NCBI GenBank assembly: GCA_946409545.1
Contig: CAMJWT010000001.1
Location: 62,001-126,000, forward strand
Direction of reading: 5' to 3'
Source: RUG12783 sp946409545
GTDB lineage: Bacteria; Bacillota_I; Bacilli_A; RF39; UBA660
Length of the DNA stretch: 64,000 nt
Position numbers and translations under genes: made by a program. The notes below the pieces were generated by a model, which ran no database searches, was not told the DNA's origin, and was given only the letters and a program-made list of their open reading frames with translations. Positions within the stretch are counted from its first letter, which is position 1. Each line of letters starts with the position of its first letter. Shown here piece after piece: positions 44,477 through 52,609 of this stretch.

Positions 44477-45154
44477 ATGATTGTTTTAGAACCAGAGACT
44501 CCTGTTGAAGAAGAAGAAAAAAAAGAAATTCCAAGGCTGAATGCCAATGATGCAATAAGAAAAATCGAAGATATCAATGATATTATTTCGAAAATTCAGC
44601 GTGAGTTTATTGATAATACAGGAGAATATCTTTATAATTTAACTAATTCGTGGTGGTCAAATAAAGCTATTGCTTTTGGTGAAAAGTTAGTAAATAAAGT
44701 TGATGATGTAGATCGAAACCTCGTTTTTGTTGATGAATCTACTGTTAATGATGCTTGCAGTTCATTCAATGATGCTGCTCGTTTTCGTAATACTAGAAGT
44801 ATTTATGTTCAAGCTGGACCTTTCCTAGGTGTTAATTATAAAAAGTTTAAAGAAGCTGATGACGCTGGAAGAGTTGGTATGATAACTAGTGATGTTGAGA
44901 ATCAAACAAGTGAATATGTTAATATTCTTGAATCAATAAAAAATGCTGTTAATGGTATTCCTAATAGTATTGGTTTTTATGATGTTAATGGTTCTCTTGT
45001 TAAAACATATCATTTAAAGTTAGGCAATATAAGTAATCTAGTTAATGATTCAATAAATCTTGTTAGTAATGAAGTCCAAACAGCAACTCAAGAAGAGGTT
45101 GATTTAACTAAAACTGCTGCAAGCGATGCTACATCAGTATTATCTAGTAAATAA
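44477..45154 (+). CDS. WXG-like helical protein, paralog of the gene at 117
   Basis: A 225-residue protein of the same family as those at 117 and 45895. An acidic N-terminal extension (EPETPVEEEEKKE) is followed by a helical body, WWSNKAIAFG at 59-68, IPNSIGFYDVNG at 161-172, and an end rich in Thr/Ala (SDATSVLSSK). No signal peptide or membrane helix. Its own good promoter and terminator make it an independently expressed single gene. Export through a type VII-like route is my inference; binding partners are unknown. Confidence 0.68.
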   Translation: MIVLEPETPVEEEEKKEIPRLNANDAIRKIEDINDIISKIQREFIDNTGEYLYNLTNSWWSNKAIAFGEKLVNKVDDVDRNLVFVDESTVNDACSSFNDAARFRNTRSIYVQAGPFLGVNYKKFKEADDAGRVGMITSDVENQTSEYVNILESIKNAVNGIPNSIGFYDVNGSLVKTYHLKLGNISNLVNDSINLVSNEVQTATQEEVDLTKTAASDATSVLSSK

Positions 45155-45176
45155 AACATCTTTTGATGTTTTTTTT
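45153..45176 (+). terminator. Intrinsic terminator
   Basis: AAAACATC/GATGTTTT with TTTT loop and T8 tail. The ung Shine-Dalgarno follows at once, with no room for a standard promoter, so ung may rely on read-through. Confidence 0.88.
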
Positions 45177-45189
45177 AAAGGAGGCAATA

Positions 45190-45855
45190 ATGATAGGGAA
45201 TGATTGGGATCAAATATTATCAAATGAATTTAAAAAAGAATATTTTATAAATTTAATTAATAAAGTTCGTGATGAATATAAAAAGAAAACGGTTTTTCCA
45301 AGAAAAGATCAGGTTTTTAATGCTTTTCGTTATACTCCATATAAAGATCTTAAAGTAGTTATATTAGGACAAGATCCATATCATGGAGTTGGGGAAGCAG
45401 AAGGCCTATCTTTTTCCGTACCACTTGATATTAAGAAGCCACCAAGCCTTGTTAACATTTTTAAAGAGTTAAATGATGATTTAGGAGTACCTATTCCTAA
45501 TCATGGCAGTTTGCATAGTTGGGCAAGACAAGGAGTATTACTTCTTAACGCAACTTTAACAGTAATTAAAGATTTAGCTGGTTCTCATCAAGGATTAGGT
45601 TGGGAAACTTTTACAGATAATGTTATTAAAATAATAAATGAAAAAGATACCCCTGTTGTTTTTATATTATGGGGGAGATATGCAAGAAGCAAGAAGAAGT
45701 TAATAACTAATCCAATGCATTTAGTAATAGAGTCAGCTCATCCAAGTCCTTTATCAGCTTATAATGGATTTTTTGGAAGTCGTCCTTTTTCGAAAACTAA
45801 TAATTTTTTAATAAAAAATAAAATGAAACCAATTGATTGGAAAATAAATAACTAA
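45190..45855 (+). CDS. ung: Uracil-DNA glycosylase, family 1
   Basis: A 221-residue UNG with GQDPYHG at 60-66 (catalytic D62) and the HPSPLSAYNGFFG loop with its active-site His near the C-terminus. It removes uracil from DNA. The ATG behind AAAGGAGG is used; a longer reading begins inside the upstream terminator. It is wedged between two paralogous WXG-like genes, an odd setting that suggests those genes were duplicated or inserted around it. Confidence 0.98.
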   Translation: MIGNDWDQILSNEFKKEYFINLINKVRDEYKKKTVFPRKDQVFNAFRYTPYKDLKVVILGQDPYHGVGEAEGLSFSVPLDIKKPPSLVNIFKELNDDLGVPIPNHGSLHSWARQGVLLLNATLTVIKDLAGSHQGLGWETFTDNVIKIINEKDTPVVFILWGRYARSKKKLITNPMHLVIESAHPSPLSAYNGFFGSRPFSKTNNFLIKNKMKPIDWKINN

Positions 45856-45868
45856 TATTTATATAATA

Positions 45869-45877
45869 TGTTATAAT
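45869..45877 (+). promoter_or_regulatory. Extended -10 promoter
   Basis: TGTTATAAT, 17 bases before the ATG at 45895. Confidence 0.65.
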
Positions 45878-45894
45878 CAAAATAGGAGGAATGT

Positions 45895-46563
45895 ATGGCA
45901 AGTGAAAATTTAAATGATGAAAAAGAAGTGGTAAGAATTCCTGGATTGTATCCTTCTAAAGCAATAAAAGATATAAAAAATGTTAATGATGTTATCTGTA
46001 GTATTCAAAAAGTATTTGCTAGTGCAATTAATACTTATTTTGATAAACTATACGATTTATGGTCATCTCCAAAGGCCTTAGAATTTTATGGAAGAACATC
46101 TAGTGAGTTAACTAGTATCAATGATGAAATCATTAGTTTTAACGAATCAGTAATAGATGAACTTGTAGCATCATTTAATCGAATTGCGCCATCACATAGA
46201 GAATCATCAATTAGTGTTGCTAAAGGAGCTTATACAGTTTTAAAAATAAAACCTCTATTAGAAACTTTTGCTAATGGAAAAATAGGTATGAAAGATAAAT
46301 TGGTAGATAATGCAACAAGAGACTTTCTAATGCAAATTAAAAATATTGTTAATAAGACTTCACCTATTCCTAATGTGATTTATTTCTATGATACAGATGG
46401 TAAATTAGCTGGCTCATGTAATACAAGAGTATCTGAATTAAGAAGTATTCTTGAAAAAGGTTTATCAAAAGCTAATTTATCGGCTTCGATAGTAGATGAA
46501 GCAACTACTAGTACAAGATTAGCTGCTAAGAATGCTGCATCTATTCTAAATACTCGTAGCTAA
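45895..46563 (+). CDS. WXG-like helical protein, third complete family member
   Basis: A 222-residue paralog of the proteins at 117 and 44477. WSSPKALEFY is at 56-65 (G of the others replaced by Y) and IPNVIYFYDTDG at 158-169. Both it and the 44477 protein contain a KDIKNVNDVICSIQ/KIEDINDIISKIQ segment around residue 30, so these two are closer to each other than to the first. The end KNAASILNTRS matches the partial gene at base 2. No transport signal beyond the WXG-like turn. Confidence 0.68.
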   Translation: MASENLNDEKEVVRIPGLYPSKAIKDIKNVNDVICSIQKVFASAINTYFDKLYDLWSSPKALEFYGRTSSELTSINDEIISFNESVIDELVASFNRIAPSHRESSISVAKGAYTVLKIKPLLETFANGKIGMKDKLVDNATRDFLMQIKNIVNKTSPIPNVIYFYDTDGKLAGSCNTRVSELRSILEKGLSKANLSASIVDEATTSTRLAAKNAASILNTRS

Positions 46564-46565
46564 TA

Positions 46566-46594
46566 TTTACTTTTTATATGTTTTATGGTATAAT
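46566..46594 (+). promoter_or_regulatory. Riboswitch promoter
   Basis: TTTACT, 17-base spacer, TATAAT with TG upstream (TGGTATAAT). The start point, about 46600, is just before the riboswitch P1 helix. Confidence 0.8.
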
Positions 46595-46603
46595 ACAAGA
46601 CAA

Positions 46604-46699
46604 CAAAAGGGAGTAATTCCGCGTTTTATATCGTCAGGACGTTTTATACCGGTATAAAAGATTATTATTGAATGAGACTTTTGCTTAGCAAAAGTTTTT
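46604..46699 (+). promoter_or_regulatory. yybP-ykoY manganese riboswitch
   Basis: All key parts are visible: CAAAAG pairing with CTTTTG (P1, 46604-46609 with 46678-46683), GGGAGTA after P1, a 10-bp stem TTTTATATCG/CGGTATAAAA (46624-46633 with 46650-46659) topped by TCA, and TGAATGAGAC before the 3' arm of P1. This is the arrangement of the E. coli alx and other yybP-ykoY elements, which bind Mn2+. The 3' arm of P1 is also the 5' arm of the following terminator, so Mn2+ binding should prevent termination and turn the downstream gene on. Confidence 0.92.
46677..46699 (+). terminator. Riboswitch-controlled terminator
   Basis: ACTTTTGC/GCAAAAGT with TTA loop, then T4C. It competes with riboswitch helix P1. 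Confidence 0.88.
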
Positions 46700-46715
46700 C
46701 TTTTGCTATAAATAA

Positions 46716-46724
46716 TGATATAAT
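46716..46724 (+). promoter_or_regulatory. Possible second promoter behind the riboswitch
   Basis: TGATATAAT, 19 bases before the ATG, same sequence as the ftsE -10. If active it would give riboswitch-independent expression with a leader of about a dozen bases. Confidence 0.4.
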
Positions 46725-46743
46725 GATGAAAGGAGGAATATTT

Positions 46744-47499
46744 ATGATTATTGGAATCATTGTTATTGTCGTTTTTATTATTTTAGGTTCAATTAAACAA
46801 ATTGATCAATTTGAAAGAGGAATTAAATTCCAAAGAGGTAAATTCAAGAAAATTATGCAACCAGGATGGAATATCGTATTACCTATCATTCAATCATATA
46901 GAAAGGTAGATATTCGTACTAAAGCTGTTGACGTACCAGAACAAGATGCTATTACAAAAGATAATGTAAGTGTACGTATTAATGCTGTTATTTACTATAA
47001 GATATTCGATGCTAGTAAAGCTATTCTTGAAGTTGAAAACTTCTATTATGCTGTATCACAATTAGCTCAAACAACAATGCGTAATGCTGTTGGTGAAGTA
47101 TCTCTAGATGAATTATTATCAGAAAGAGAAAAAATATCTGCAAAGATTTGTGAAATTATTGATAAAGCTACTGATCCTTGGGGAATTAAAGTAGAGAATG
47201 TTGAACTTAAAGACGTATCTCTTCCAGAAGAAATGAAGAGAGTTATTGCTCGTGTTGCTGAAGCAGAACGTGAGAAGATGGCTGTTATTACTAAAGCTCA
47301 TGGTGAAGTTGAAGCTGCTGAAAACTTAAATAAGGCTGCTGAAACACTTGCTCAAAATCCAGTTGCTGTTCATTTAAGAACTCTTGAAACTATCAATGAT
47401 TTATCAAGTGATCAATCAAATACTATTATTTTTGCATTACCACTTGATGTTTTAAAATCATTTGATACATACAATAAAAAGAACAGTAAAAGTGAATAG
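46744..47499 (+). CDS. Stomatin-like SPFH/band 7 protein (slipin)
   Basis: A 251-residue slipin. One N-terminal membrane helix (about 2-18), then the band 7 domain: IDQFERGIKFQRGKF, PGWNIVLPIIQSY, RTKAVDVPEQDAITKDNV, and a coiled-coil end with AEREKMAVITKAHGEVEAAENL. Such proteins form membrane scaffolds and often pair with NfeD or proteases; none is adjacent. Start is the ATG behind AAAGGAGG; an in-frame ATG at 46672 lies in the riboswitch and is rejected. Control by a Mn2+ riboswitch is unusual for this family. Confidence 0.93.
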   Translation: MIIGIIVIVVFIILGSIKQIDQFERGIKFQRGKFKKIMQPGWNIVLPIIQSYRKVDIRTKAVDVPEQDAITKDNVSVRINAVIYYKIFDASKAILEVENFYYAVSQLAQTTMRNAVGEVSLDELLSEREKISAKICEIIDKATDPWGIKVENVELKDVSLPEEMKRVIARVAEAEREKMAVITKAHGEVEAAENLNKAAETLAQNPVAVHLRTLETINDLSSDQSNTIIFALPLDVLKSFDTYNKKNSKSE

Positions 47500-47513
47500 T
47501 GTAAATATCGATT

Positions 47514-47541
47514 AAAAAGTGATGAATTTCATCACTTTTTT
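47514..47541 (+). terminator. Intrinsic terminator
   Basis: AAAAAGTGATG/CATCACTTTTT with AATTT loop, then T. Confidence 0.92.
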
Positions 47542-47543
47542 TG

Positions 47544-47573
47544 TTTACCTTTAATAATTTTGCGTTATATAAT
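47544..47573 (+). promoter_or_regulatory. Promoter of the DUF1292-phosphoesterase unit
   Basis: TTTACC, 18-base spacer, TATAAT. Confidence 0.6.
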
Positions 47574-47591
47574 TAAAATAGGAGTGGTGTG

Positions 47592-47819
47592 ATGAAAAAG
47601 ATAATTTTAGAAGAGAATGGTAAAGATGTTGAATATGATGTTTTGTTTACCTTTAAAGATGAAAAGAATAATAAAGAATATATAATATATACGGATGACA
47701 GTGAATATTTATATGCAGCTTATTTTGATAATGGAGAAATAAATTATATCGATAATCCCACTGATCAAGCTTTTATCGAAAAAGTTATTGATATAGTTAA
47801 AAAGAGTGTGGAGGAATAA
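47592..47819 (+). CDS. DUF1292 family protein
   Basis: A 75-residue acidic protein with the DUF1292 pattern: ENGKDVEYDVLFTFKDEKNNKEYIIYTDD, then YLYAAYF and a helical end. The family is widespread in Firmicutes near yrzL/yqgF; function is unknown. Those usual neighbours are missing here. The ATG behind AGGAGTGGTG is used instead of the adjoining GTG. The next gene starts one base after its stop. Confidence 0.88.
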   Translation: MKKIILEENGKDVEYDVLFTFKDEKNNKEYIIYTDDSEYLYAAYFDNGEINYIDNPTDQAFIEKVIDIVKKSVEE

Positions 47820-47820
47820 T

Positions 47821-48930
47821 ATGGCTAAAGTTAGTAATTTTAATGGTAAAGTAGTAAAAAGTGTTGTTCAAAGTAAAAAAATATCATTTGGTTCTAAAAT
47901 TAGAGTAGTCGTTATTTCTGATTTGCATAATTATACTACTGATAGAGAACAAGCTAGCCGTCTAGCTGAAGAAATAAAAAGACAAAATCCCGATTTTATT
48001 TTTATAGCAGGTGATATTTTTAATCTTGGAAAACAATGGGAAGATGAAACCTCATTATCAGGATTATGGTATTTTCTTGGTAACGTTTCTGAAGTTGCAC
48101 CAGTATTTATTACATGGGGTAATCATGATATTGTAGGTACTACTGATAAAAATAGAGAAGAAAGGTTAAAGAATCTTCGTCTTCTTGAAAAAGCAAGACC
48201 TGGTGAAGTATATCCACTATATAATGAATGTGTAATCGTAAAAGGTATGGAAGTTATGGGCTTTGTACCAACATTAGGTATTTTAGGTGGATTATCTAAT
48301 CAACTTCATGGTATTGCTCATGATAAATTTATAGATATGTATGAAAAGAAAGGTGCAAGATTCTCAAGTGATCCAAGTAGAATGAAAACTTACTTAGGTC
48401 ATAATCCTCATTTAATTGCGGCTTCTGAAAATGGAGTTGGTTTAGGAAGCTTAAAAGTATGTGACTTCTTTGTAACTGGTCACTTACACAATGGATATAA
48501 ATTAGTAATTGAACACTTAAGAAAAATGTTTAAAATGAAACCAAAAGAGTTATCTTCTCTAGCCTTTGATAAAGGCTGGGTTGAACAACCTATTGTTGTT
48601 AATAGAAAAGGTCTTCCGATTCTTACTAGCCTTTATCCAGTTTTTATGGGACATACAAATTTATGCCGAGGAATTGTTTATATAGATGATGATGCACAAC
48701 AAAAATATCTACAGTTACCTGATGGTAGTATGTATAAAAATTCCTCTAGTAAACCTAATGTTCAAGTTTGGGAACCAATTCTTCCTGATCTTGCAAGAAA
48801 AGAAATAATGGATGATGATTTATCATGTATGATTATTTCTGAAGGTATAAATCCAGGCTTTGTTTCTGGTGAAGAAATGGCAACAATGAATACTGTTGAT
48901 TTTGTTAATACAGTTGATAGTCAAAAATAA
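47821..48930 (+). CDS. Metallophosphoesterase (calcineurin-like)
   Basis: A 369-residue cytoplasmic phosphoesterase with the dimetal motifs in order: ISDLHNY, AGDIFNLG, WGNHDIVG, and GHLHNGY near residue 220. Residues 235-369 form an extra domain without recognisable motif. The YkuE/YaeI-like phosphoesterases are the closest general type, but those are membrane-linked and this one lacks a helix. Substrate unknown. Strong Shine-Dalgarno GTGGAGGAA within the end of the DUF1292 gene, so the pair is one operon. Confidence 0.87.
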   Translation: MAKVSNFNGKVVKSVVQSKKISFGSKIRVVVISDLHNYTTDREQASRLAEEIKRQNPDFIFIAGDIFNLGKQWEDETSLSGLWYFLGNVSEVAPVFITWGNHDIVGTTDKNREERLKNLRLLEKARPGEVYPLYNECVIVKGMEVMGFVPTLGILGGLSNQLHGIAHDKFIDMYEKKGARFSSDPSRMKTYLGHNPHLIAASENGVGLGSLKVCDFFVTGHLHNGYKLVIEHLRKMFKMKPKELSSLAFDKGWVEQPIVVNRKGLPILTSLYPVFMGHTNLCRGIVYIDDDAQQKYLQLPDGSMYKNSSSKPNVQVWEPILPDLARKEIMDDDLSCMIISEGINPGFVSGEEMATMNTVDFVNTVDSQK

Positions 48931-48955
48931 GATTAGTTTAAAACTAATCTTTTTA
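48929..48955 (+). terminator. Intrinsic terminator
   Basis: AAGATTAG/CTAATCTT stem with TTTAAAA loop, T5 tail, beginning in the stop codon. Confidence 0.9.
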
Positions 48956-48961
48956 TTTCTA

Positions 48962-48990
48962 TTGTATTTAAAAAATATTTATGGTATCAT
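48962..48990 (+). promoter_or_regulatory. Promoter of the three-gene unknown operon
   Basis: TTGTAT, 17-base spacer, TATCAT with TGG upstream. A TATAAT at 48996-49001 is an alternative -10. Confidence 0.6.
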
Positions 48991-49017
48991 TTATGTATAA
49001 TAAGGGATGGTATAGAT

Positions 49018-49887
49018 GTGAATTATACTAGTATTTTTTTGGATTCCATTAAACCAAATTTAGAGGGTATTGATGAAATTAAAGAAAGACTTGATAATTC
49101 GATGGATGAATATAAAAATCTAGATGAATTAGTCTTTTTTATTGGAGATGATTCTAAAAAGATTATTGATTTTCCTAATCAGGATTTAGTTAATAATTAT
49201 TTATCGTTAATTTCCAAAGATGAAAAAGAATATCAAGCAATAAAGTACTTAGTTTCAACAAACGATAAAAAGATGCGTTTTTTACCTCAATATGTTGATT
49301 CTGTTGTTAATCTTGAAAGTTTAGCAATAGGTATTAGAAGTATAAAAAATAACTTATCAAGAGAGATTGATGATTTAAGTTCAACATATTATGAAAAATG
49401 GTTAAATAAAAAATATTATGATATCTTCTCTTCTAATAATATTTATTTATCTGATCCAAGTGAGTTTTCTATATATTTAAAAAAGTTAGAAATTCCAGAT
49501 GATTTAAAAGTTAATATATTAGGAGAAGCTGTTAAGTGTAATAATATCTATTATCAAAAATATTATGATAATACAGATGATTATATTAAGTTTATTAATG
49601 ATAATCGAATATTCTTATTAAACAAGTTTAAGAGTTTAGAAGATAGTTTAAGTAAATATGTTAATCTAGATTGTAGTTTAGAAGACATATTAAGTTATAG
49701 TAATCGATATGATTTAGAAAACTTATTACTTGCTAAAAAGATATGGATTGTTAATAAAGTTAATGATAATTATTTAAATAATGATATGAATGGATTAAAT
49801 GATTTAATAAAAGATTTTAATTTCATTAATACATTAGAGAACAAGAATAAAGAAGAAATAGAAAGAATAATAAAGGAAGGGCATTAA
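49018..49887 (+). CDS. Unrecognised helical protein (operon gene 1)
   Basis: A 289-residue hydrophilic, all-helical protein, rich in Asn, Asp, Lys, Ile and Tyr, with no signal, membrane helix or cysteine-based motif. Contains FIGDDSKKIIDFPNQD and IDDLSSTYYEKWLNKKYY. I recognise no family. The start is GTG, eight bases behind AGGGATGG; an ATG two bases earlier is out of frame and hits TGA at once. The second gene follows with one base between them. Confidence 0.72.
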   Translation: MNYTSIFLDSIKPNLEGIDEIKERLDNSMDEYKNLDELVFFIGDDSKKIIDFPNQDLVNNYLSLISKDEKEYQAIKYLVSTNDKKMRFLPQYVDSVVNLESLAIGIRSIKNNLSREIDDLSSTYYEKWLNKKYYDIFSSNNIYLSDPSEFSIYLKKLEIPDDLKVNILGEAVKCNNIYYQKYYDNTDDYIKFINDNRIFLLNKFKSLEDSLSKYVNLDCSLEDILSYSNRYDLENLLLAKKIWIVNKVNDNYLNNDMNGLNDLIKDFNFINTLENKNKEEIERIIKEGH

Positions 49888-49888
49888 A

Positions 49889-52036
49889 ATGAAAGAAGAA
49901 TTATTAAAAGTTTTAGAAACAAAGCTAGATAGTATTAATAAAAACATTGAGTCCTTAGATTTAATTAATACTAGATTAAATGGAGAAGAAGAGAATCTAA
50001 ACTATGTACAACAAATTCTTGGATATTTTAAAAATGAAGAAGATGGTTATGATATTAATAGATTTTCTTTGTTAGATAAAGAGAATTTTAATAAATGTTT
50101 AGAATTAGTACCAGATTCTACAAAAGGTAAGTTTCAAACTAATAGTTGTAATTATGATGGTCTTGTTTATTTAATAAATGGTATCAATAATGGTATTGCT
50201 CTTACTTTAACGGAAGAACAACAACAAGCTATTGAATTGATGATTAATGGCCTTAGTGATAAGAAAATTGATTATCAAGCTAGAATAGATGGTATTAAGT
50301 TAGCAAGAGATAGATTAGAAGTTAGTGATCCTAATGCCTTAGAATTATCTAAAGAAAAATATCAAAGTATTGTTAATGAACTAAATAATAATGATTATAT
50401 TTCAGAAACTGATGATGTCATTAATGCTATTAACTATTCTAATGTTGAGCAAAATAAAGTTGTTGATATGTTAAGTTATTTATTAAAATATAATGCTGAC
50501 ATTTATAATGAAAGAGTAGAAGTAGGACTACAAAATCCAACATATGTTGCAAATGAAGAGGTTCAACAAGTTGTTCCTACTGAAGAAGTTTATGAAGCTC
50601 CAGTTGAAACAAATATGGAAATGCCTGTAGATGTCCCAACAGAAGAAGTATATGAAAATCCTCAAGAAATGGATTTTATGCCTACTGAAGATTATGAAGA
50701 AGTTAGTGCTGAGGAAACAGAAATACCTCAAGAAGAATCTGTTCCTCTTGAAGTATATCAAGAAACTGAAGTTCCAGCAGATGTTCCTGTTGATAATACT
50801 GAAGTAGAAACACCTATCGAAACAGCTGTTTCAGAAGAAGTACAAGAAGAAATTAATAAATTAGTTACTGAAGAAGAACCAGAAGAATATCAAAATAGTG
50901 AATTAGAAATTACACCAGCTCCTCTTGAAGTAGAAGCACATAGTGACATGATTAATAAAGATGAATTAGATTCTTTATTACAGGGTTATCATATTAAACT
51001 AGATGATGAATTTGATGATAGCTTATTATATGGTGATATTAATAATTATCGTGATATTTTAGATAATCTTCGTAATCAAGATGTTTTATCAACAATTAGT
51101 AAAAATCAAATATTACTAAAAAATATCTTAATTTATTCTAATAATGAATTAATTGATAATGTTCTTGAAATAATTAGAAATGATTTTTCTATCGATGATG
51201 ATGATTATGTAGAAACAGCTAAGATTACAATTGATACATTACCAGCAATCTTTGTTAATGAACCAATTGGAACATATGATAATTTTATTCGTAATGTTGA
51301 AATGTTTAAGAGATTAAACTTCGATATGATTAACTTATTTGATTTTAGTAGAGAATTATTAGTAGTTGATAATAACTTACTTGAAAGTAATTATCAATTA
51401 GTAAGTAGATATGATATTAATATTGATGAAAAGAATGCTAAGTATTTACTTGCAATTCCAAATGTTGTTGAAAGAATGGATTATTATGTTGAATCTTTAT
51501 ATGATGATAAGATTACTAGAAAGACATTTGATGGTATTAATATTATTAGAATGTATCCAAGTAAACTTGATACTGTAACAGATTTAACGATTAAGAGATT
51601 GCGTTATTCTAGTGAGAATGGTAAGAAGATGTTTGGTTCTCGTGAAAACAGTATTTCTGGTGAAGTTGCTAATTTAAAAGTAGATGTTTTGAATATCCCT
51701 GATAATTATATGGCTTCATTCTTCAATAATGAATTTGATGATATAACTGGTGAAGAAATAACTTCATTTGAACAAATGCTTCTAGCTAATAATAATTATC
51801 AATTTGTTGAAGATGAATTATTACAAAAATTAAATATGTATCGTGATGGATTAAGATATTCAATTGAAAATGTTAATGTTTCTTATAATAAAGTATTAAG
51901 AAATTACAATATTTTAATTAATAATAATATTGATCCACAAAAAGCATTAGAATTCGCAGTATGTTATAACCTTGTTATTACCAAAGATGAATACATTAAA
52001 GTAAAAAATGTTTTAAATACATTGGGAGGTAAATAA
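49889..52036 (+). CDS. Unrecognised protein with acidic Pro/Val/Glu linker (operon gene 2)
   Basis: A 715-residue protein in three parts. Residues 1-210 are helical (LETKLDSINKNIESLDLINTRL). Residues 210-350 are low-complexity, with repeated VPTEEVYE, VPADVPV and EEVQEE units. Residues 355-715 are helical and folded, with repeats of the type LDELLxGYxIxLDxxFDD and ILLKNILIYSNNELIDNVLEII. No signal or membrane helix. The linker and helical arms suggest a scaffold between partners. No family recognised; it stands one base before gene 3. Confidence 0.75.
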   Translation: MKEELLKVLETKLDSINKNIESLDLINTRLNGEEENLNYVQQILGYFKNEEDGYDINRFSLLDKENFNKCLELVPDSTKGKFQTNSCNYDGLVYLINGINNGIALTLTEEQQQAIELMINGLSDKKIDYQARIDGIKLARDRLEVSDPNALELSKEKYQSIVNELNNNDYISETDDVINAINYSNVEQNKVVDMLSYLLKYNADIYNERVEVGLQNPTYVANEEVQQVVPTEEVYEAPVETNMEMPVDVPTEEVYENPQEMDFMPTEDYEEVSAEETEIPQEESVPLEVYQETEVPADVPVDNTEVETPIETAVSEEVQEEINKLVTEEEPEEYQNSELEITPAPLEVEAHSDMINKDELDSLLQGYHIKLDDEFDDSLLYGDINNYRDILDNLRNQDVLSTISKNQILLKNILIYSNNELIDNVLEIIRNDFSIDDDDYVETAKITIDTLPAIFVNEPIGTYDNFIRNVEMFKRLNFDMINLFDFSRELLVVDNNLLESNYQLVSRYDINIDEKNAKYLLAIPNVVERMDYYVESLYDDKITRKTFDGINIIRMYPSKLDTVTDLTIKRLRYSSENGKKMFGSRENSISGEVANLKVDVLNIPDNYMASFFNNEFDDITGEEITSFEQMLLANNNYQFVEDELLQKLNMYRDGLRYSIENVNVSYNKVLRNYNILINNNIDPQKALEFAVCYNLVITKDEYIKVKNVLNTLGGK

Positions 52037-52037
52037 T

Positions 52038-52337
52038 ATGGAATTCTTGATTAAATATAATTTTACAAAGAAAGATATTGAAACAATTGAAAAAAGTATA
52101 ACAGAAACAGAATTAAGAAATGTTAAAATGAATGCCAATAATATTGTTCAAGTAGTTGATTATTTAACTTCACTTGGAATAACTAAAGATACAATGAGAG
52201 ATTTATTTATCTATCAAATTGGTATCTTCCATAGAACTAAAGGTGAACTTGAACAAGTATTTGATGAATATGAAATTGAATCAATTGTTAAATCATTAAA
52301 TTATGATGTTAACACAATTGATATGGTTGAATTTTAA
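52038..52337 (+). CDS. Small helical protein (operon gene 3)
   Basis: A 99-residue helical protein (MEFLIKYNFTKKDIETIEKSI start, SLGITKDTMRDLFIYQIGIFHRTKGELEQVF middle). Not recognised. The segment ITKDEYIKVKNVL at the end of gene 2 and LGITKDTMRDLF here are both of the type seen in helical repeat proteins. It starts one base after gene 2 with GGGAGGTAAATA as ribosome site; the three proteins are probably made together. Confidence 0.72.
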   Translation: MEFLIKYNFTKKDIETIEKSITETELRNVKMNANNIVQVVDYLTSLGITKDTMRDLFIYQIGIFHRTKGELEQVFDEYEIESIVKSLNYDVNTIDMVEF

Positions 52338-52388
52338 AAATATCTTGCATTTATAAAATAATTAAGTTAAAATAAATAACAATGAAAG

Positions 52389-52428
52389 GAGTAACTATAT
52401 TTATTTTTAAAATAGTTACTCTTTTTTT
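52389..52428 (+). terminator. Intrinsic terminator
   Basis: GAGTAACTAT/ATAGTTACTC, a 10-bp stem with a 13-base loop and T7 tail. The remaining roughly 180 bases up to rpoB hold promoter and leader, no gene. Confidence 0.88.
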
Positions 52429-52509
52429 GTTTAAAATAATGCAAATGTCATAAATGTGTCTAGCATATTGACAAAATAAAAGAAAATTGATTATTTCCTT
52501 TCTTTTTTG

Positions 52510-52538
52510 TTGACTAGAAATATTATTTGTGTTATTAA
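52510..52538 (+). promoter_or_regulatory. rpoBC promoter region
   Basis: TTGACT, 17-base spacer, TATTAA with TG upstream. A second TTGACA at 52468-52473 and an isolated TATAAT at 52564-52569 suggest multiple start points. ATATGT-TGGCG-ACATAT forms a hairpin in the leader just downstream, of unknown role. Confidence 0.65.
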
Positions 52539-52609
52539 TATATGTTGGCGACATATTATTTTGTATAATATGTAATAGTAAAAAATAATACGTAATGGGG
52601 TGAATTTTA

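Noticed and set aside
46672..46743. In-frame upstream ATG that would extend the stomatin-like protein by 24 residues
   Set aside because: It lies in the riboswitch and its terminator, has no ribosome site, and the normal band 7 membrane helix starts at 46744 behind AAAGGAGG.
52338..52609. Possible small genes before rpoB
   Set aside because: The short frames on either strand lack ribosome sites and overlap the terminator and promoters.
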